Source: Gemmobacter caeruleus (GTDB lineage: Bacteria; Pseudomonadota; Alphaproteobacteria; Rhodobacterales; Rhodobacteraceae). Taken from it: a stretch of DNA of 64,000 bases. Made by a program: the position numbers and the translations under genes. Within the stretch, counting starts at the first letter, position 1, and each line of letters starts with the position of its first letter. The notes beneath the pieces are model-generated. The model worked only from the letters and a program-made list of their open reading frames with translations, was not told the origin of the DNA and ran no database searches. Of the stretch, positions 55,077-64,000 are shown piece after piece. The DNA is taken from NCBI RefSeq assembly GCF_008271655.1, contig NZ_VKKX01000011.1:496001-560000 (forward strand). Direction: 5' to 3'.

Positions 55077-56003
55077 TCAGCCTGTGATCCAGGCGATGAT
55101 CGTCGTCACGGTCAGGATGCTGGCCGCGGTGGAAATCAGGATGGCGGTCGAAACGCGCTGCGGCGCCACGCCATAATGCTGGGCCAGAATATAGACATTT
55201 CCCGCCACCGGAAGGCTGGCCGCGGCCACCATGACGCCGGCGGCGACCGGCTCCACGGGAAAGATCAGGAAGGCCGCGATGGCCACCAGCGCCGGATGCA
55301 GCACCAGCTTGGCGACCGAGAGCCAGATCGCATCGGGCAGCCGCGTCAGCCCGCGCCCGGCCAGCGAGGCGCCGATGGCAAACAGCGCACCGGGCGTGGC
55401 CGCCCCGCCCAGGATCGCCAGAAAATCGTTCACCGGCCCGGGCAGCGGCAGATGCAGTCCCGACCAGACCAGCCCCGCCACGATCGACACCACCATCGGG
55501 TTCCGCAGCCAGCCAAGCGCCAGCGCCTTCAGCGTGCCCAGCCCAAGCGCGCCGCCCCGCGCCCCGGTGATGATCAGCGTGATGAGCGAGGAAAACACCA
55601 CCATGTCCACCGTCAGCACCATCAGGACCGGCCCCGCCGCCGCCGGCCCCAGCAGCACGACCAGCATCGGCACGCCCAGAAAGCCGGTATTGCCCGATTG
55701 CGCGCATTGCGCCTCCATCGCCGCTTCCTCCAGCCCGCGCCCGCGCAGCCGCGACAGGATCATGACCAGCGCATAAAGCAGCGCCGAGGCCGACAGATAG
55801 GCCAGCACGAAGGGCAGATCGAAGATCTCCGACAGGCTGAGCGTGGCGGCAAAGCGGAACAGCATCGCCGACAACGCGAAATAGAAGACGAATTTCGTCA
55901 GCCAGGCCACGCCTTCGGGCGGAAAGAAATTGCGCCGCCCGGCCAGGTAGCCGACCGCGATCAGGGCAAAGAAGGGCAGGGTCTTGAGGAGGATGGGAAG
56001 CAT
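55077..56003 (-). CDS. AEC (auxin efflux carrier) family permease
   Basis: A 308-residue membrane protein with ten hydrophobic helices in two halves. The N-terminal FALIAVGYLAGRRNFFP, the Asn/Gly-rich SGNTGFLGVPMLV and the C-terminal VAAASLPVAGNVYILAQHYGV motifs are typical of AEC permeases (malonate or other organic-acid transporters). The start at 56003 is the Met that begins the first helix. It is 9 nt upstream of fghA. Confidence 0.9.
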   Translation of the reverse strand: MLPILLKTLPFFALIAVGYLAGRRNFFPPEGVAWLTKFVFYFALSAMLFRFAATLSLSEIFDLPFVLAYLSASALLYALVMILSRLRGRGLEEAAMEAQCAQSGNTGFLGVPMLVVLLGPAAAGPVLMVLTVDMVVFSSLITLIITGARGGALGLGTLKALALGWLRNPMVVSIVAGLVWSGLHLPLPGPVNDFLAILGGAATPGALFAIGASLAGRGLTRLPDAIWLSVAKLVLHPALVAIAAFLIFPVEPVAAGVMVAAASLPVAGNVYILAQHYGVAPQRVSTAILISTAASILTVTTIIAWITG

Positions 56004-56082
56004 CGAAACGGCGCGCCTTTGCCCGCAGGCTTTCACGGGCGCCAGGGGGATGCAAGGCGGAATCGCGCCGCGGCGCCCCTTG

Positions 56083-56140
56083 CTTCATCTGTTCAAAAAT
56101 ATCCTGCGGGGAGGTCCGGAGGGGTGCAAAACCCCTCCGG
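56083..56140 (-). repeat. Composite hairpin-tail element after glyA
   Basis: On the minus strand, 55 nt after the glyA stop at 56196, come hairpin CCGGAGGGG/CCCCTCCGG (56140-56132 and 56124-56116) and the tail 56115-56083, which contains GGATATTTTTGAACAGATGA. Nearly identical to the copy at 53693-53750. Confidence 0.78.
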
Positions 56141-56195
56141 CGGTCGATCAAGGGGGGCGCGGCGGATTTGGCGCGCCCCCGATCCTGGTGTCAGA

Positions 56196-57488
56196 TCACA
56201 GCGTCGGATAGAGCGGGAACTTCTCGCACAGCGCCTCGACCTTGGCGCGCACGGCGGCCTCGACGGCGCCATTGCCGTCTTCGCCATTGGCGGCCAGCCC
56301 GTCCACCACCTCGACGATCCAGTCGGCGATCTGGCGGAACTCGGTCTCACCGAAGCCGCGGGTGGTGCCGGCCGGGGTGCCCAGGCGCACGCCCGAGGTC
56401 ACGGTCGGCTTTTCCGGGTCGAAGGGGATGCCGTTCTTGTTGCAGGTGATATTGGCCCGGCCAAGCGCCTTTTCGGTCGCATTGCCCTTCACGCCTTTCG
56501 GGCGCAGGTCCACCAGCATGACATGGGTGTCGGTGCCGCCGGTGACGATATCCAGCCCGCCCTTCATCAGCTGATCGGCCAGCGCCTGCGCATTGGTCAC
56601 GACCTGCGCGGCATAGGCCTTGAATTCCGGCCGCAGCGCCTCGCCAAAGGCCACGGCCTTGGCGGCGATGACATGCATCAGCGGGCCGCCCTGGATGCCG
56701 GGGAAGATGGCCGAATTGACCTTCTTGGCGATCTCCTCGTTATTGGTGAGGATCATGCCGCCGCGCGGGCCGCGCAGGGTCTTGTGGGTGGTGGTGGTCG
56801 CCACATCGGCATAGGGGAAGGGCGAGGGATGCTGCCCGCCGGCCACGAGGCCCGCGAAATGCGCCATGTCCACCATCAGATAGGCGCCGACCTTGTCGGC
56901 AATGGCGCGGAATTTCGCAAAGTCGATCTGGCGCGGAATGGCCGAGCCGCCGGCGATGATCAGCTTGGGCTGGTGTTCGACGGCCAGGGCCTCGACCTCG
57001 TCATAGTCGATGCGGCTATCCTGTTTGCGCACGCCATATTGCACGGCGTTGAACCATTTGCCCGACTGGTTCGGGGCGGCGCCATGGGTCAGGTGACCGC
57101 CCGAGGCAAGGTTCATGCCCAGAATGGTGTCGCCGGGCTTCAGCAGCGCGTTGAACACGCCCTGGTTGGCCTGGCTGCCCGAATTGGGCTGCACATTGGC
57201 AAAGCCGCAATCGAACATCTTGCAGGCGCGTTCGATGGCCAGATTCTCGGCCACATCGACGAACTGGCAGCCGCCGTAATAGCGCTTGCCGGGATAACCT
57301 TCGGCATATTTGTTGGTCATCACCGAACCCTGCGCTTCCATCACGGCGCGGGAGACGATGTTTTCCGACGCGATCAGCTCGATCTCGTGGCGCTGACGGC
57401 CAAGCTCATCGGTGATCGAGCCGAACAGCTCCGGGTCGCGGGAAGCAAGGCTTTCGGTGAAGAAACCGGGGTCGCGGCTGGCGCTCAT
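56196..57488 (-). CDS. glyA: Serine hydroxymethyltransferase
   Basis: GlyA interconverts serine and glycine with tetrahydrofolate, the main source of one-carbon units. The 430-residue PLP enzyme has [35 protein letters not shown], the PLP Lys in [13 protein letters not shown] and the late [12 protein letters not shown]. Length and motifs are canonical. It is monocistronic, followed by the hairpin-tail element and facing nadK divergently. Confidence 0.98.
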   Translation of the reverse strand: MSASRDPGFFTESLASRDPELFGSITDELGRQRHEIELIASENIVSRAVMEAQGSVMTNKYAEGYPGKRYYGGCQFVDVAENLAIERACKMFDCGFANVQPNSGSQANQGVFNALLKPGDTILGMNLASGGHLTHGAAPNQSGKWFNAVQYGVRKQDSRIDYDEVEALAVEHQPKLIIAGGSAIPRQIDFAKFRAIADKVGAYLMVDMAHFAGLVAGGQHPSPFPYADVATTTTHKTLRGPRGGMILTNNEEIAKKVNSAIFPGIQGGPLMHVIAAKAVAFGEALRPEFKAYAAQVVTNAQALADQLMKGGLDIVTGGTDTHVMLVDLRPKGVKGNATEKALGRANITCNKNGIPFDPEKPTVTSGVRLGTPAGTTRGFGETEFRQIADWIVEVVDGLAANGEDGNGAVEAAVRAKVEALCEKFPLYPTL

Positions 57489-57645
57489 GGGGGCGTCTCC
57501 TGTTGTGCTGGGCCGTTTGCGCGACCTTTAGACCATGGGAGCGGCGGCTGCAAAGGGCAGAAAGCGACCTGCGGCAAATCTGGCGCGCCTCTTGCCTTCG
57601 CCGGCGGGCGGGGCCAAGACTGGCAACGCGACAAGGGAGAGGCCG

Positions 57646-58401
57646 ATGCGCATCAGTTTCCGGGCCAGCACCAGCCCCGCCGCGCTGGCGGCCTATGCCG
57701 CGCTTTCGGCGCGTTACGGCGATGCGCCGGTGAAATCGGCCGAAACGATCGTGGCGCTTGGTGGCGACGGGTTCATGTTGCAGACCCTGCACGAGACGCA
57801 GAGCCTTGGCCTGCCGGTCTATGGCATGAATTGCGGCACGATCGGCTTTCTGATGAATGCCTATGGCGAGGACGGGCTGGAGGACCGGCTGCGCGCCGCC
57901 GAGGAAACCGCGATCAACCCGCTGGCCATGACGGCGGTGTCGGCCAATGGGCGGCAGCATCACGCGCTGGCCATCAACGAGGTCAGCCTGCTGCGCGCCG
58001 GTCCGCAGGCCGCCAAGCTGCGCATCAGCGTGGACGGGCGCGAACGCATGCCGGAACTGGTCTGCGACGGTGCGCTGGTCTGCACCCCGGCGGGATCGAC
58101 CGCCTACAACTATTCGGCGCATGGGCCTATCCTGCCCATGGGGTCGGATGTGCTGGCGCTGACCGCGATGGCCGCCTTTCGCCCCCGGCGCTGGCGCGGC
58201 GCGCTGTTGCCCAAGACGGCGGTGGTGCGTTTCGACGTGCTGGAGGCCGCCAAGCGTCCGGTCATGGCCGATGCCGACAGCCGATCCTTCCGCGATGTGC
58301 TGAGCGTGGAGATCCGCTCCGAACCCGCGATCCGTCACCGCATCCTGTTCGATCCCGGTCACGGGCTTGAAGAACGGCTGACGCATGAACAGTTCATGTG
58401 A
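57646..58401 (+). CDS. nadK: NAD kinase
   Basis: A 251-residue ATP-NAD kinase that makes NADP. It has the GGDG motif in ALGGDGFML, the NE/D motif in ALAINEVSLL, NCGTIGFLMN, and GSTAYNYSAHGPILP late. The start at 57646 gives MRISFRASTSP and is preceded by GGGAGAGG. It belongs to the shorter type without extra N-terminal domain. Confidence 0.95.
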   Translation: MRISFRASTSPAALAAYAALSARYGDAPVKSAETIVALGGDGFMLQTLHETQSLGLPVYGMNCGTIGFLMNAYGEDGLEDRLRAAEETAINPLAMTAVSANGRQHHALAINEVSLLRAGPQAAKLRISVDGRERMPELVCDGALVCTPAGSTAYNYSAHGPILPMGSDVLALTAMAAFRPRRWRGALLPKTAVVRFDVLEAAKRPVMADADSRSFRDVLSVEIRSEPAIRHRILFDPGHGLEERLTHEQFM

Positions 58402-58432
58402 CCCCCGGCCCGCCGGGCGGGGGCAGGGGGGC

Positions 58433-58804
58433 TCACATCAGCCCGCGCGCCTTCATCACCAGGATGACGGCGCCGGCCAGCACGATCAGGCCAAAGGCCA
58501 CTTGCGCCGCGACCGATCCGATCAGCCCCTTGCGCCGGCTGGCCGCCCCCAGCGGCGCGAGGTGGCGCAGGCAGATGTCATAGGCCTCGGCCACGCGGCC
58601 CTCGTCGATCTGAAGCAGCAGCTTGGGGTTTTGCGACATATGCGCGGCGGTGGCCAGTTCCTCGGCCGCGGCCCGCACCTTGCGCGGCAGGCGCCGCCCG
58701 CCGCTGCGCAGCTTTTCGGCCAGCCCGGCCCCGCGCAGGCGCAGCCGGTCTTCCATCAGCCCTGCCACGCGGTCGGCCATCTGCTGAATCGTGATCGCGC
58801 TCAT
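58433..58804 (-). CDS. Small membrane protein of unknown function
   Basis: A 123-residue protein: a basic, helical N-terminal region (IQQMADRVAGLMEDRLRLRGAGLAEKLRSGGRRLP), a middle helical stretch and one C-terminal hydrophobic helix (AQVAFGLIVLAGAVILVMKA). It therefore looks tail-anchored, with a cytoplasmic body. The family is unnamed but the gene organisation is common in Rhodobacteraceae. The start at 58804 follows an AGGA-type site. It is divergent from the esterase gene. Confidence 0.72.
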   Translation of the reverse strand: MSAITIQQMADRVAGLMEDRLRLRGAGLAEKLRSGGRRLPRKVRAAAEELATAAHMSQNPKLLLQIDEGRVAEAYDICLRHLAPLGAASRRKGLIGSVAAQVAFGLIVLAGAVILVMKARGLM

Positions 58805-58900
58805 CTGTCCTGCCCCGGCTGTTTTCGCGCAGTCTAAGCAGCCGGCGGTCAGGGTGCAACGGGTCTGGCCGCGCGCGGGCAGAGCCGCTACACAGGGGGC

Positions 58901-59686
58901 ATGCTGACCGTTCTGCGCCACCCCGCCATCGCCCCCGACGCCGCTTCGGCCGATCTGCCGCCGATCCTGATCGCGCATGGGCTCTACGGCTCTGCCCGCA
59001 ACTGGAACGTCATCGCCCGGCGCCTGTCGGCCCGGCGCGACGTGCTGGCGGTGGACATGCGCAACCATGGCAGCAGCCCGCATCTGCCGACGCATGGCTA
59101 CCCCGATCTGGCCGCCGATCTGGCCGAGGTGATCGCGGCCGAGGGCGGCATCGCGGATGTGATCGGGCATTCCATGGGCGGCAAGGCCGCGATGACGCTG
59201 GCGCTGACCTGGCCCGAACGGGTGCGGCGGCTGGTTGTCGCCGATATCGCGCCGGTCGCCTATGGCCATGACCAGACCCAGTATATCCAGGCCATGCGCG
59301 CGATGGATCTGCGCGGCCTGGAGGCGCGGGCCGAGGCCGATCGCCGCCTGGCGCTGACCGTGCACGACCCGGCGCTGCGGGCCTTTTTCCTGCAATCGCT
59401 GGATCTGCGGGCCGAGGGCGGCCCGCGCTGGCGGCTGAATTTCGACGTGCTGGAGGCAGAGATGCCAAAGATCGTCGGCTGGCACGACCCGGAGGGGCAA
59501 TTCCCCGGACCGGCGCTGTTCCTGTCGGGAAGCGAGAGCAACTATGTCCGGCCCGAAAACCGCCCGGCGATCCGCGCGCTGTTTCCGGCGGCGCATTTCG
59601 CCAAGCTGGCGGGGGCGGGGCACTGGCTTCATGCCGACAAGCCCCGCGAATTCGAGGAGACGCTGCGCGTCTTCCTCGATGCCTGA
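58901..59686 (+). CDS. YbfF-like alpha/beta-hydrolase esterase
   Basis: A 261-residue alpha/beta hydrolase. HGLYGSARNW (oxyanion region), DMRNHGSS, the nucleophile GHSMGGKAAM and the catalytic His in GAGHWLHADKP are all present, as in E. coli YbfF, an acyl-CoA/ester hydrolase. The Asp lies in the PALFLSGSESNYV region. The physiological substrate is unknown. It converges on cytochrome b561 with an 18-nt gap. Confidence 0.9.
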   Translation: MLTVLRHPAIAPDAASADLPPILIAHGLYGSARNWNVIARRLSARRDVLAVDMRNHGSSPHLPTHGYPDLAADLAEVIAAEGGIADVIGHSMGGKAAMTLALTWPERVRRLVVADIAPVAYGHDQTQYIQAMRAMDLRGLEARAEADRRLALTVHDPALRAFFLQSLDLRAEGGPRWRLNFDVLEAEMPKIVGWHDPEGQFPGPALFLSGSESNYVRPENRPAIRALFPAAHFAKLAGAGHWLHADKPREFEETLRVFLDA

Positions 59687-59704
59687 GACCCGCCCCGCCG
59701 CGCC

Positions 59705-60187
59705 TTATTCGGCGCGGCGCATCCGGTCCATCAAACCGTCGCGCAGCCAGAACTGGTGCCAGAGCGCGGCCACCACATGCAGCCCGATCAGCACCAGAAG
59801 CAGCGTGGTCAGCACCTCATGCACCTCGCCGGCCGAGGTGACGCCGCCGAACCATGCCATCCCGCCCGAGACGGTCAGCAGGATCATCACGAGATAAAGC
59901 CCGATATGCGTCGCCGCCGCCGCGAGCTTGAGCGCGGGGGCCTCATCGGCGGGCGGGGGCGGCGCGCCGCGCGTCTTGCGCAGGACAAGCCGCCACAGCG
60001 CAAAGGCCAGGACGATCACCCCCCCGGCGACATGCGCCAGAACCAGCGGGTCGAAGGCGGGCGTATTGCCCTGCCGCACCGCACGCCAGGCGGCGCCCAT
60101 GGCGTCATTGGCGACAAACTGCCAGAGGATGACCAAGGCGGTCAGCCAGTGCAGCACGATCTGGCTGCGAGAATATCCGGTCGGCAT
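59705..60187 (-). CDS. Cytochrome b561 family protein
   Basis: A 160-residue four-helix membrane cytochrome. His residues in YSRSQIVLHWLTALV, VLAHVAGGVIVLAF, AATHIGLYLVMILL and LLVLIGLHVVAALWHQF fit the bis-His heme b sites of the bacterial b561 family (CybB-like superoxide:quinone oxidoreductases and related electron carriers). Transcribed alone, minus strand. Confidence 0.93.
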   Translation of the reverse strand: MPTGYSRSQIVLHWLTALVILWQFVANDAMGAAWRAVRQGNTPAFDPLVLAHVAGGVIVLAFALWRLVLRKTRGAPPPPADEAPALKLAAAATHIGLYLVMILLTVSGGMAWFGGVTSAGEVHEVLTTLLLVLIGLHVVAALWHQFWLRDGLMDRMRRAE

Positions 60188-60262
60188 GGGGCACTCCTGT
60201 TACGATGTGACGTGAAGATCCTACGTCCGGGCGTGGCCCTTCCGTCGCGTGATCCCGCCGGA

Positions 60263-60442
60263 TCAGCCGGAAATCTGTCGCGCAACGAACCAGCTGACCG
60301 GGATCGCGGCGACAAAGCCCAGAACGGCGGCAACCAGAATGGGCTTGAGCGTGACCATGCCCATGGTCAGCGCCGCGACGATGAAGGCGCCCATCAGCGC
60401 GGTCGAGGCCATGGAAAAGATGATCATCATCAGGCGGGTCAT
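60263..60442 (-). CDS. Small two-helix membrane protein
   Basis: A 59-residue protein starting MTRLMMIIFSMAS, with AAAGGGG about 8 nt upstream; an in-frame ATG at 60460 is possible. Two hydrophobic helices (IIFSMASTALMGAFIVAALTMG and PILVAAVLGFVAAIPVSW) are joined by a short turn. The sequence resembles short Rhodobacteraceae membrane proteins found under inconsistent names. Function unknown. It lies 75 nt upstream of the b561 gene. Confidence 0.68.
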   Translation of the reverse strand: MTRLMMIIFSMASTALMGAFIVAALTMGMVTLKPILVAAVLGFVAAIPVSWFVARQISG

Positions 60443-60576
60443 GTCGGGCACCCCTTTCATGCGGGCAGACGCGTTCGCCGCCAGACTGCCCGCACCGCCC
60501 CTTTGCGACTTTGACCCATGTCAAAACCGCGCGCCCCGCCCTGCGACAGCTTGTCCCGCCCCTGAAGGCCGGGCGC

Positions 60577-60599
60577 CCGATCCTTCGACGAAGGATCGG
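60577..60599. repeat. Perfect 11-bp inverted repeat downstream of ychF
   Basis: CCGATCCTTCG and CGAAGGATCGG flank a single A. It lies 19 nt after the ychF stop (minus strand) and lacks a T-run. It could be a transcript-end hairpin or a protein-binding dyad. Confidence 0.5.
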
Positions 60600-60617
60600 A
60601 TCGCGTCGCGCCGGGGA

Positions 60618-61715
60618 TCAGCCGTTGAACAGGAAATGCAGGACGTCGCCGTCCTTCACCTCATAGGTCTTGCCCTCGACGCGGAACTTGCCCGCCTCCT
60701 TGGCGCCGGCCTCGCCGTTATGGGCGATGTAATCGTCATAGGCGACGGTTTCGGCGCGGATGAAGCCCTTTTCGAAATCGCCATGGATCACGCCCGCCGC
60801 CTGCGGCGCCAGCGTGCCGCTGGTGATGGTCCAGGCGCGGGCCTCTTTCGGGCCGACGGTGAAATAGGTCTGCAAGCCCAGCAGTTGATAGCCGGCGCGG
60901 ATCAGCCGGTCGAGCCCGGCCTCGTGCAGGCCCATCTCCTCCAGGAACATCGTGGCTTCGTCATCGGGCAACTGGCTGATCTCTTCCTCGATCCGGGCAG
61001 AGATCACCACGGTTGCCGCGCCCTGCCGCGCCGCCATCTCGGCCACGCGGGCCGACTGGCTGTTGCCTTCGGCGGCGCTCGCCTCCTCGACATTGCAGAC
61101 ATAAAGCACGGGTTTCGCGGTCAGCAATTGCAGGATGCGCCATTGCTTCTGGTCATCCTCGGCCACCTTGACCGTGCGGGCGGGCTGGCCGTTGTTCAGC
61201 GCCTCTTGCGCCAGTGCCAGCAGGCGATCCTGATCAGCGGCTTCCTTGTCGGCGCCCTTGAGCTTGCGGGCAAGGTTGGCCCGGCGCCGTTCGATCGATT
61301 CGAGATCGGCCAGCATCAGCTCCGTCTCGATCGTCTCGGCATCGGCAACCGGGTCGATGCGGCCCTCGACATGGGTGATGTCGCCATCCTCGAAACAGCG
61401 CAGCACATGGGCGATGGCGTCGCATTCGCGGATATTGGCGAGGAACTGGTTGCCCAGGCCCTCGCCCTTGGACGCGCCACGCACCAGGCCCGCGATATCG
61501 ACAAAGGTGATGCGCGTGGGGATGATCTGTTTCGACCCGGCAATCGCCGCCAGCTTGTCCAGCCGCGGATCGGGCACCGCCACCTCGCCCACATTCGGCT
61601 CGATGGTGCAGAAGGGGAAGTTCGCCGCCTGCGCGGCCGCGGTGCGCGTCAGCGCGTTGAAGAGCGTCGATTTGCCCACATTCGGCAGGCCGACAATGCC
61701 CATCTTGAAGCCCAT
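60618..61715 (-). CDS. ychF: Redox-regulated ATPase/GTP-binding protein YchF
   Basis: A 365-residue Obg-family P-loop protein. G1 is GLPNVGKST, the switch-II region [16 protein letters not shown], and the G4 position reads NVEEA instead of NKxD, which explains ATP over GTP preference (OLA1/YchF). A coiled-coil insert (about 140-200) and the C-terminal TGS domain ([24 protein letters not shown]) follow. Probably involved in translation and stress response. The start at 61715 removes a non-conserved extension. Confidence 0.96.
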   Translation of the reverse strand: MGFKMGIVGLPNVGKSTLFNALTRTAAAQAANFPFCTIEPNVGEVAVPDPRLDKLAAIAGSKQIIPTRITFVDIAGLVRGASKGEGLGNQFLANIRECDAIAHVLRCFEDGDITHVEGRIDPVADAETIETELMLADLESIERRRANLARKLKGADKEAADQDRLLALAQEALNNGQPARTVKVAEDDQKQWRILQLLTAKPVLYVCNVEEASAAEGNSQSARVAEMAARQGAATVVISARIEEEISQLPDDEATMFLEEMGLHEAGLDRLIRAGYQLLGLQTYFTVGPKEARAWTITSGTLAPQAAGVIHGDFEKGFIRAETVAYDDYIAHNGEAGAKEAGKFRVEGKTYEVKDGDVLHFLFNG

Positions 61716-61842
61716 GGCGTTCCCCTTTTCGCATTCAGCCCGGCTTCTAGGCCGGGCGGGGGCTTTGCGCAAGTCGCCGCGGGATTTCCCCTTGGAGGGA
61801 ACGGTCTGCCGCTGTCAGCGTTGCGCTGGAAAGGAGATGCTC

Positions 61843-62253
61843 ATGGCCTATGATCCCTATATCCATTTCCAGGGCAATTGCGCCGAGGCGATGCATTTCT
61901 ATCAGGGCCTGTTCGGCGGTGACCTCGCGCTGATGACCTATGGCGAGATGCCGGGCGCCCCGCCCGAGATGCAGGGGTCTGCCCGCGTGATGCATGCCTG
62001 CCTGACCACGGGCGGGCGCATGCTGATGGCGTCGGATTTTCCGCCGGGGATGCAGGGCGATGCCCAGGCCGCCGTCTCGGTCAGCCATCCGGTCGCCGAT
62101 CTGGCCGAGGGGCAGCGCATCTTCACCGCGCTGTCGGATGGCGGGGCTGTGCTGAAGGATTTCGCGCCGACCTTCTGGTCGGACGGGTTCGGCATGGTCA
62201 AAGACCGTTTCGGCACGCATTGGATGGTCAGCGGGCCGGCGCGGCAGGGCTGA
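61843..62253 (+). CDS. VOC-superfamily PhnB/YjdN-like protein
   Basis: A 136-residue glyoxalase-fold protein starting [20 protein letters not shown]. The metal-site-type residues and segments [21 protein letters not shown] and [19 protein letters not shown] match the YjdN/PhnB-like subgroup. The start at 61843 has AAGGAG 6 nt upstream. Substrate unknown. Plus strand, 83 nt before trpA. Confidence 0.9.
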   Translation: MAYDPYIHFQGNCAEAMHFYQGLFGGDLALMTYGEMPGAPPEMQGSARVMHACLTTGGRMLMASDFPPGMQGDAQAAVSVSHPVADLAEGQRIFTALSDGGAVLKDFAPTFWSDGFGMVKDRFGTHWMVSGPARQG

Positions 62254-62336
62254 CGGGCCGCCGCCGCGCGCGCCCCATTGATTTTCCCGCCCCGCCCGTG
62301 CAAACCCGGGCGGGAGATCAAGGGGACGGGCCGGAC

Positions 62337-63128
62337 ATGACCAGAATCGACGACACCTTCGCGCGGCTGCGGCAGCAGGGGAAGAAGGCGTTCGTCGCCT
62401 ATATCATGGGGGGCGACCCCGATGTCGAAACCTCGCTGGCCGTGATGAAGGGCCTGCCGGGCGCCGGGGTCGATGTGATCGAGCTGGGCATGCCCTTCAC
62501 CGATCCCATGGCCGATGGCCCGACGATCCAGCTGGCCGGGCAACGCGCGCTGGAAGGCGGCATGACCATGGACAAGGTGCTGGCCATGGTGCGCGATTTC
62601 CGCGCCGGCGATGCCACGACGCCGATCGTGCTGATGGGCTATTACAACCCGATCTATGCGCGCGGTGTGGACCGTTTCCTGTCCGAGGCGACGGCCGCCG
62701 GGATCGACGGGCTGATCGTGGTGGACCTGCCGCCCGAGGAGGATGACGAGCTGTGCATCCCCGCCCAGGCGGCCGGGCTGAACTTCATCCGCCTGGCGAC
62801 GCCCACCACCGATGACAAGCGCCTGCCGGCGGTGCTGAAGAATACCAGCGGTTTCGTGTATTACGTCTCGATCACCGGCATCACCGGATCGGCCGCCGCC
62901 GAGGCCGGCGACGTGGCGCCGGAGGTGGCCCGCATCAAGGCCGCGACCGACCTGCCGGTCATCGTGGGCTTCGGCATCAACACCGCCGAAAACGCCCGCG
63001 CCATCGCCGGCATCGCGGATGGCTGCGTGGTGGGCTCTGCCATCGTGAAGGAAGTGGGCGCCGGCAAATCCGTCGCCGAAGTCCTCGCCCGCGTCGCCGA
63101 CCTGGCATCGGGCGCGCATAGCGCGTGA
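62337..63128 (+). CDS. trpA: Tryptophan synthase alpha chain
   Basis: TrpA releases indole from indole-3-glycerol phosphate for the beta chain. The 263-residue TIM barrel has the catalytic Glu/Asp segment [17 protein letters not shown], then [14 protein letters not shown] and [14 protein letters not shown]. The partner trpB is not in this window. The start at 62337 gives [17 protein letters not shown]. Confidence 0.97.
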   Translation: MTRIDDTFARLRQQGKKAFVAYIMGGDPDVETSLAVMKGLPGAGVDVIELGMPFTDPMADGPTIQLAGQRALEGGMTMDKVLAMVRDFRAGDATTPIVLMGYYNPIYARGVDRFLSEATAAGIDGLIVVDLPPEEDDELCIPAQAAGLNFIRLATPTTDDKRLPAVLKNTSGFVYYVSITGITGSAAAEAGDVAPEVARIKAATDLPVIVGFGINTAENARAIAGIADGCVVGSAIVKEVGAGKSVAEVLARVADLASGAHSA

Positions 63129-63343
63129 AGGGCGGCATGGTCGCTGCCACCTGCGCGGAGTGGGGCGTGGTCAGCCTCCCGGCCGATGTGACGCTGAAAC
63201 GGCGCCCGTTGTTGCCGTTGTGCTGAACCTATCCACGGGTCCTGTAGGATAATGCGAACAGCGCCGGTGCTTCGGCATTGAGCCGTTTATTGCCAGCGGC
63301 AACTAGCCCCGGTTTGCGTGCACCGACGCACCAGGCGTTCTTT
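63129..63343. other. Intergenic stretch after trpA
   Basis: 215 nt with lower GC than the rest of the window and no convincing gene or RNA. A transcript end for trpA is expected here but I see no clear terminator hairpin. It leads into the composition-shifted right edge. Confidence 0.45.
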
Positions 63344-64000
63344 TCACCGGAAGACTTCCCCCGTATCGGCGTTCAAATACAGGCGGTTGGTGGCCGTCGC
63401 ACCGCCGCAGTAAGTGAAGTAGACGGGTTGGTTGCTATGGCTTGTAGACTTCACCCAACCGCCCATGTCGCGGAAGTTGCGTTCGGTGCATCGGCGTTGC
63501 GCGATAAGTGATTGGGCCGCTTCCGCGAACACGGTTCGGTATCGTGCGAAGTCGTCGGACCCGGCCACTAGTTCTTCAACCCCCGACGCATCCGCAGCGG
63601 GATCGGGCGGACGCGTTTCTGATAGGTATTTAATCGAAACCCATTCGGCGAACTGCCCGTCAATAATGCCGTTTGCATCGTCGCAGGCTGCATTACCAGT
63701 ATCGACGTATTCGCTGCGACCTCCGACGCACGACGCGTCATAGGTCTGCGTTATCCGCGCCCAACCGTCGCGTTCTTCAAGCACGGTCACGCCTTCGCGG
63801 AAGAACAATCGTCCTACCACACCGCAGCTTTCCGACGGGCATGTGCGTCGGTTCAAGCGTTCGGAAGTAACCCAAAGCTGTTCGTCACCTTCGGGCGCGG
63901 CCCATGGACGTTCATTCACTTTCGGCATAGCGGTGTCCGCCGTTTCCGGTGATGGTCCGGTCACGCCGACAAGAACGAAGCAACCGACGAATGACGCCAA
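63344..64000 (-). CDS. Secreted SH3-like-domain protein (N terminus beyond the right edge)
   Basis: At least 218 residues. The visible first residues (ASFVGCFVLVGVTG) look like the end of a signal or membrane segment. An SH3b-like domain follows: LNRRTCPSESCGVVGRLFFREGVTVL, DGWARI and EWVSIKYL. A C-terminal Cys-containing part (QRRCTERNF, FTYCGGATATN) ends in TGEVFR. Eight or so Cys suggest disulfides outside the cytoplasm. Codon usage is clearly less GC-rich than the neighbours, which points to horizontal acquisition. Confidence 0.75.
   Translation of the reverse strand: MASFVGCFVLVGVTGPSPETADTAMPKVNERPWAAPEGDEQLWVTSERLNRRTCPSESCGVVGRLFFREGVTVLEERDGWARITQTYDASCVGGRSEYVDTGNAACDDANGIIDGQFAEWVSIKYLSETRPPDPAADASGVEELVAGSDDFARYRTVFAEAAQSLIAQRRCTERNFRDMGGWVKSTSHSNQPVYFTYCGGATATNRLYLNADTGEVFR

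Noticed and set aside
55011-58370. Plus-strand open frame of 1119 codons crossing the AEC, glyA and nadK loci
   Set aside because: It runs through three well-supported genes in the wrong frame or strand, and its sequence is compositional noise.
60577-60599. Terminator after ychF
   Set aside because: The perfect stem has no T-run on either strand and a one-base centre, so it is kept as an inverted repeat of unknown role.

Overview
The window is chromosomal DNA from a high-GC alphaproteobacterium of the family Rhodobacteraceae (Rhodobacter/Gemmobacter/Paracoccus type). The grounds are a ccrM-type GANTC methyltransferase, a TCA block sdhCDAB next to mesaconyl-CoA hydratase, a malyl-CoA lyase/thioesterase-like gene and mdh (as I recall it for Rhodobacter sphaeroides), the order small gene-murA-DUF2948-hisD-UPF0262-phosphatase, the Irr-regulated membrane ferritin mbfA, and many DUF families typical of the group. 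Almost everything is ordinary, tightly packed chromosome. I see no prophage, insertion sequence or CRISPR array. Only the last ~0.8 kb, after trpA, looks compositionally foreign.

Layout. 1-269: truncated unknown gene. 644-5176 (minus): sdhCDAB, with three small envelope proteins inserted between sdhA and sdhB. 5415-9039 (minus): mch, DUF1737, nnrU, mcl2, TauE/SafE permease; mdh follows on plus. 10.3-13.9 kb: DUF1203, rplY, lldD, mbfA. 13.9-18.6 kb: a TetR gene with three operator-like dyads, a NYN/OST-HTH RNA-binding pair, an EamA exporter, an MDR oxidoreductase and a PACE transporter. 18.6-22.9 kb (minus): small gene, murA, DUF2948, hisD, UPF0262, LMW phosphatase. 23.1 kb: tRNA-Thr. 23.3-27.5 kb: acuI, cytochrome c', four tandem I78-type inhibitor genes, glutathione-dependent formaldehyde dehydrogenase. 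27.7-34.1 kb: ybaK, a divergent qorR/qorB-like pair, NTF2-like and GNAT genes, and a minus-strand group with a secreted protein, a membrane-anchored winged-helix protein, MscS and a flavoprotein. 34.5-43.5 kb: rnhB, ccrM, alkB, mutY, a lytic transglycosylase, rnr, a DciA-like gene. 43.5-48.3 kb (plus): DsbA-like, CoA-transferase, DUF4170, waaA, lpxK. 48.3-56 kb: Hint-domain protein, dapE, acetyltransferase, ornithine cyclodeaminase family, HAD phosphatase, EamA, UPF0178, fghA, AEC carrier. 56.2-63.1 kb: glyA, nadK, esterase, cytochrome b561, ychF, VOC protein, trpA.

How the genes work together. sdh, mch, mcl2, mdh and acuI point to acetyl-CoA and C3/C4 acid assimilation through the ethylmalonyl-CoA pathway and propionyl-CoA chemistry. 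frmA and fghA, about 27 kb apart, complete glutathione-dependent formaldehyde oxidation to formate. waaA and lpxK, and murA, dapE and the transglycosylase, serve the envelope. The most interesting non-textbook signals are a composite intergenic element (GC hairpin plus a conserved ATATTTTTGAACAGATGAAG tail) placed in sense just after several genes, the three extra proteins and a large hairpin inside the sdh operon, paired palindromes upstream of sdhC, the four-copy I78 cluster, a possible membrane-anchored winged-helix signalling unit, and three GANTC sites in the ccrM promoter region.
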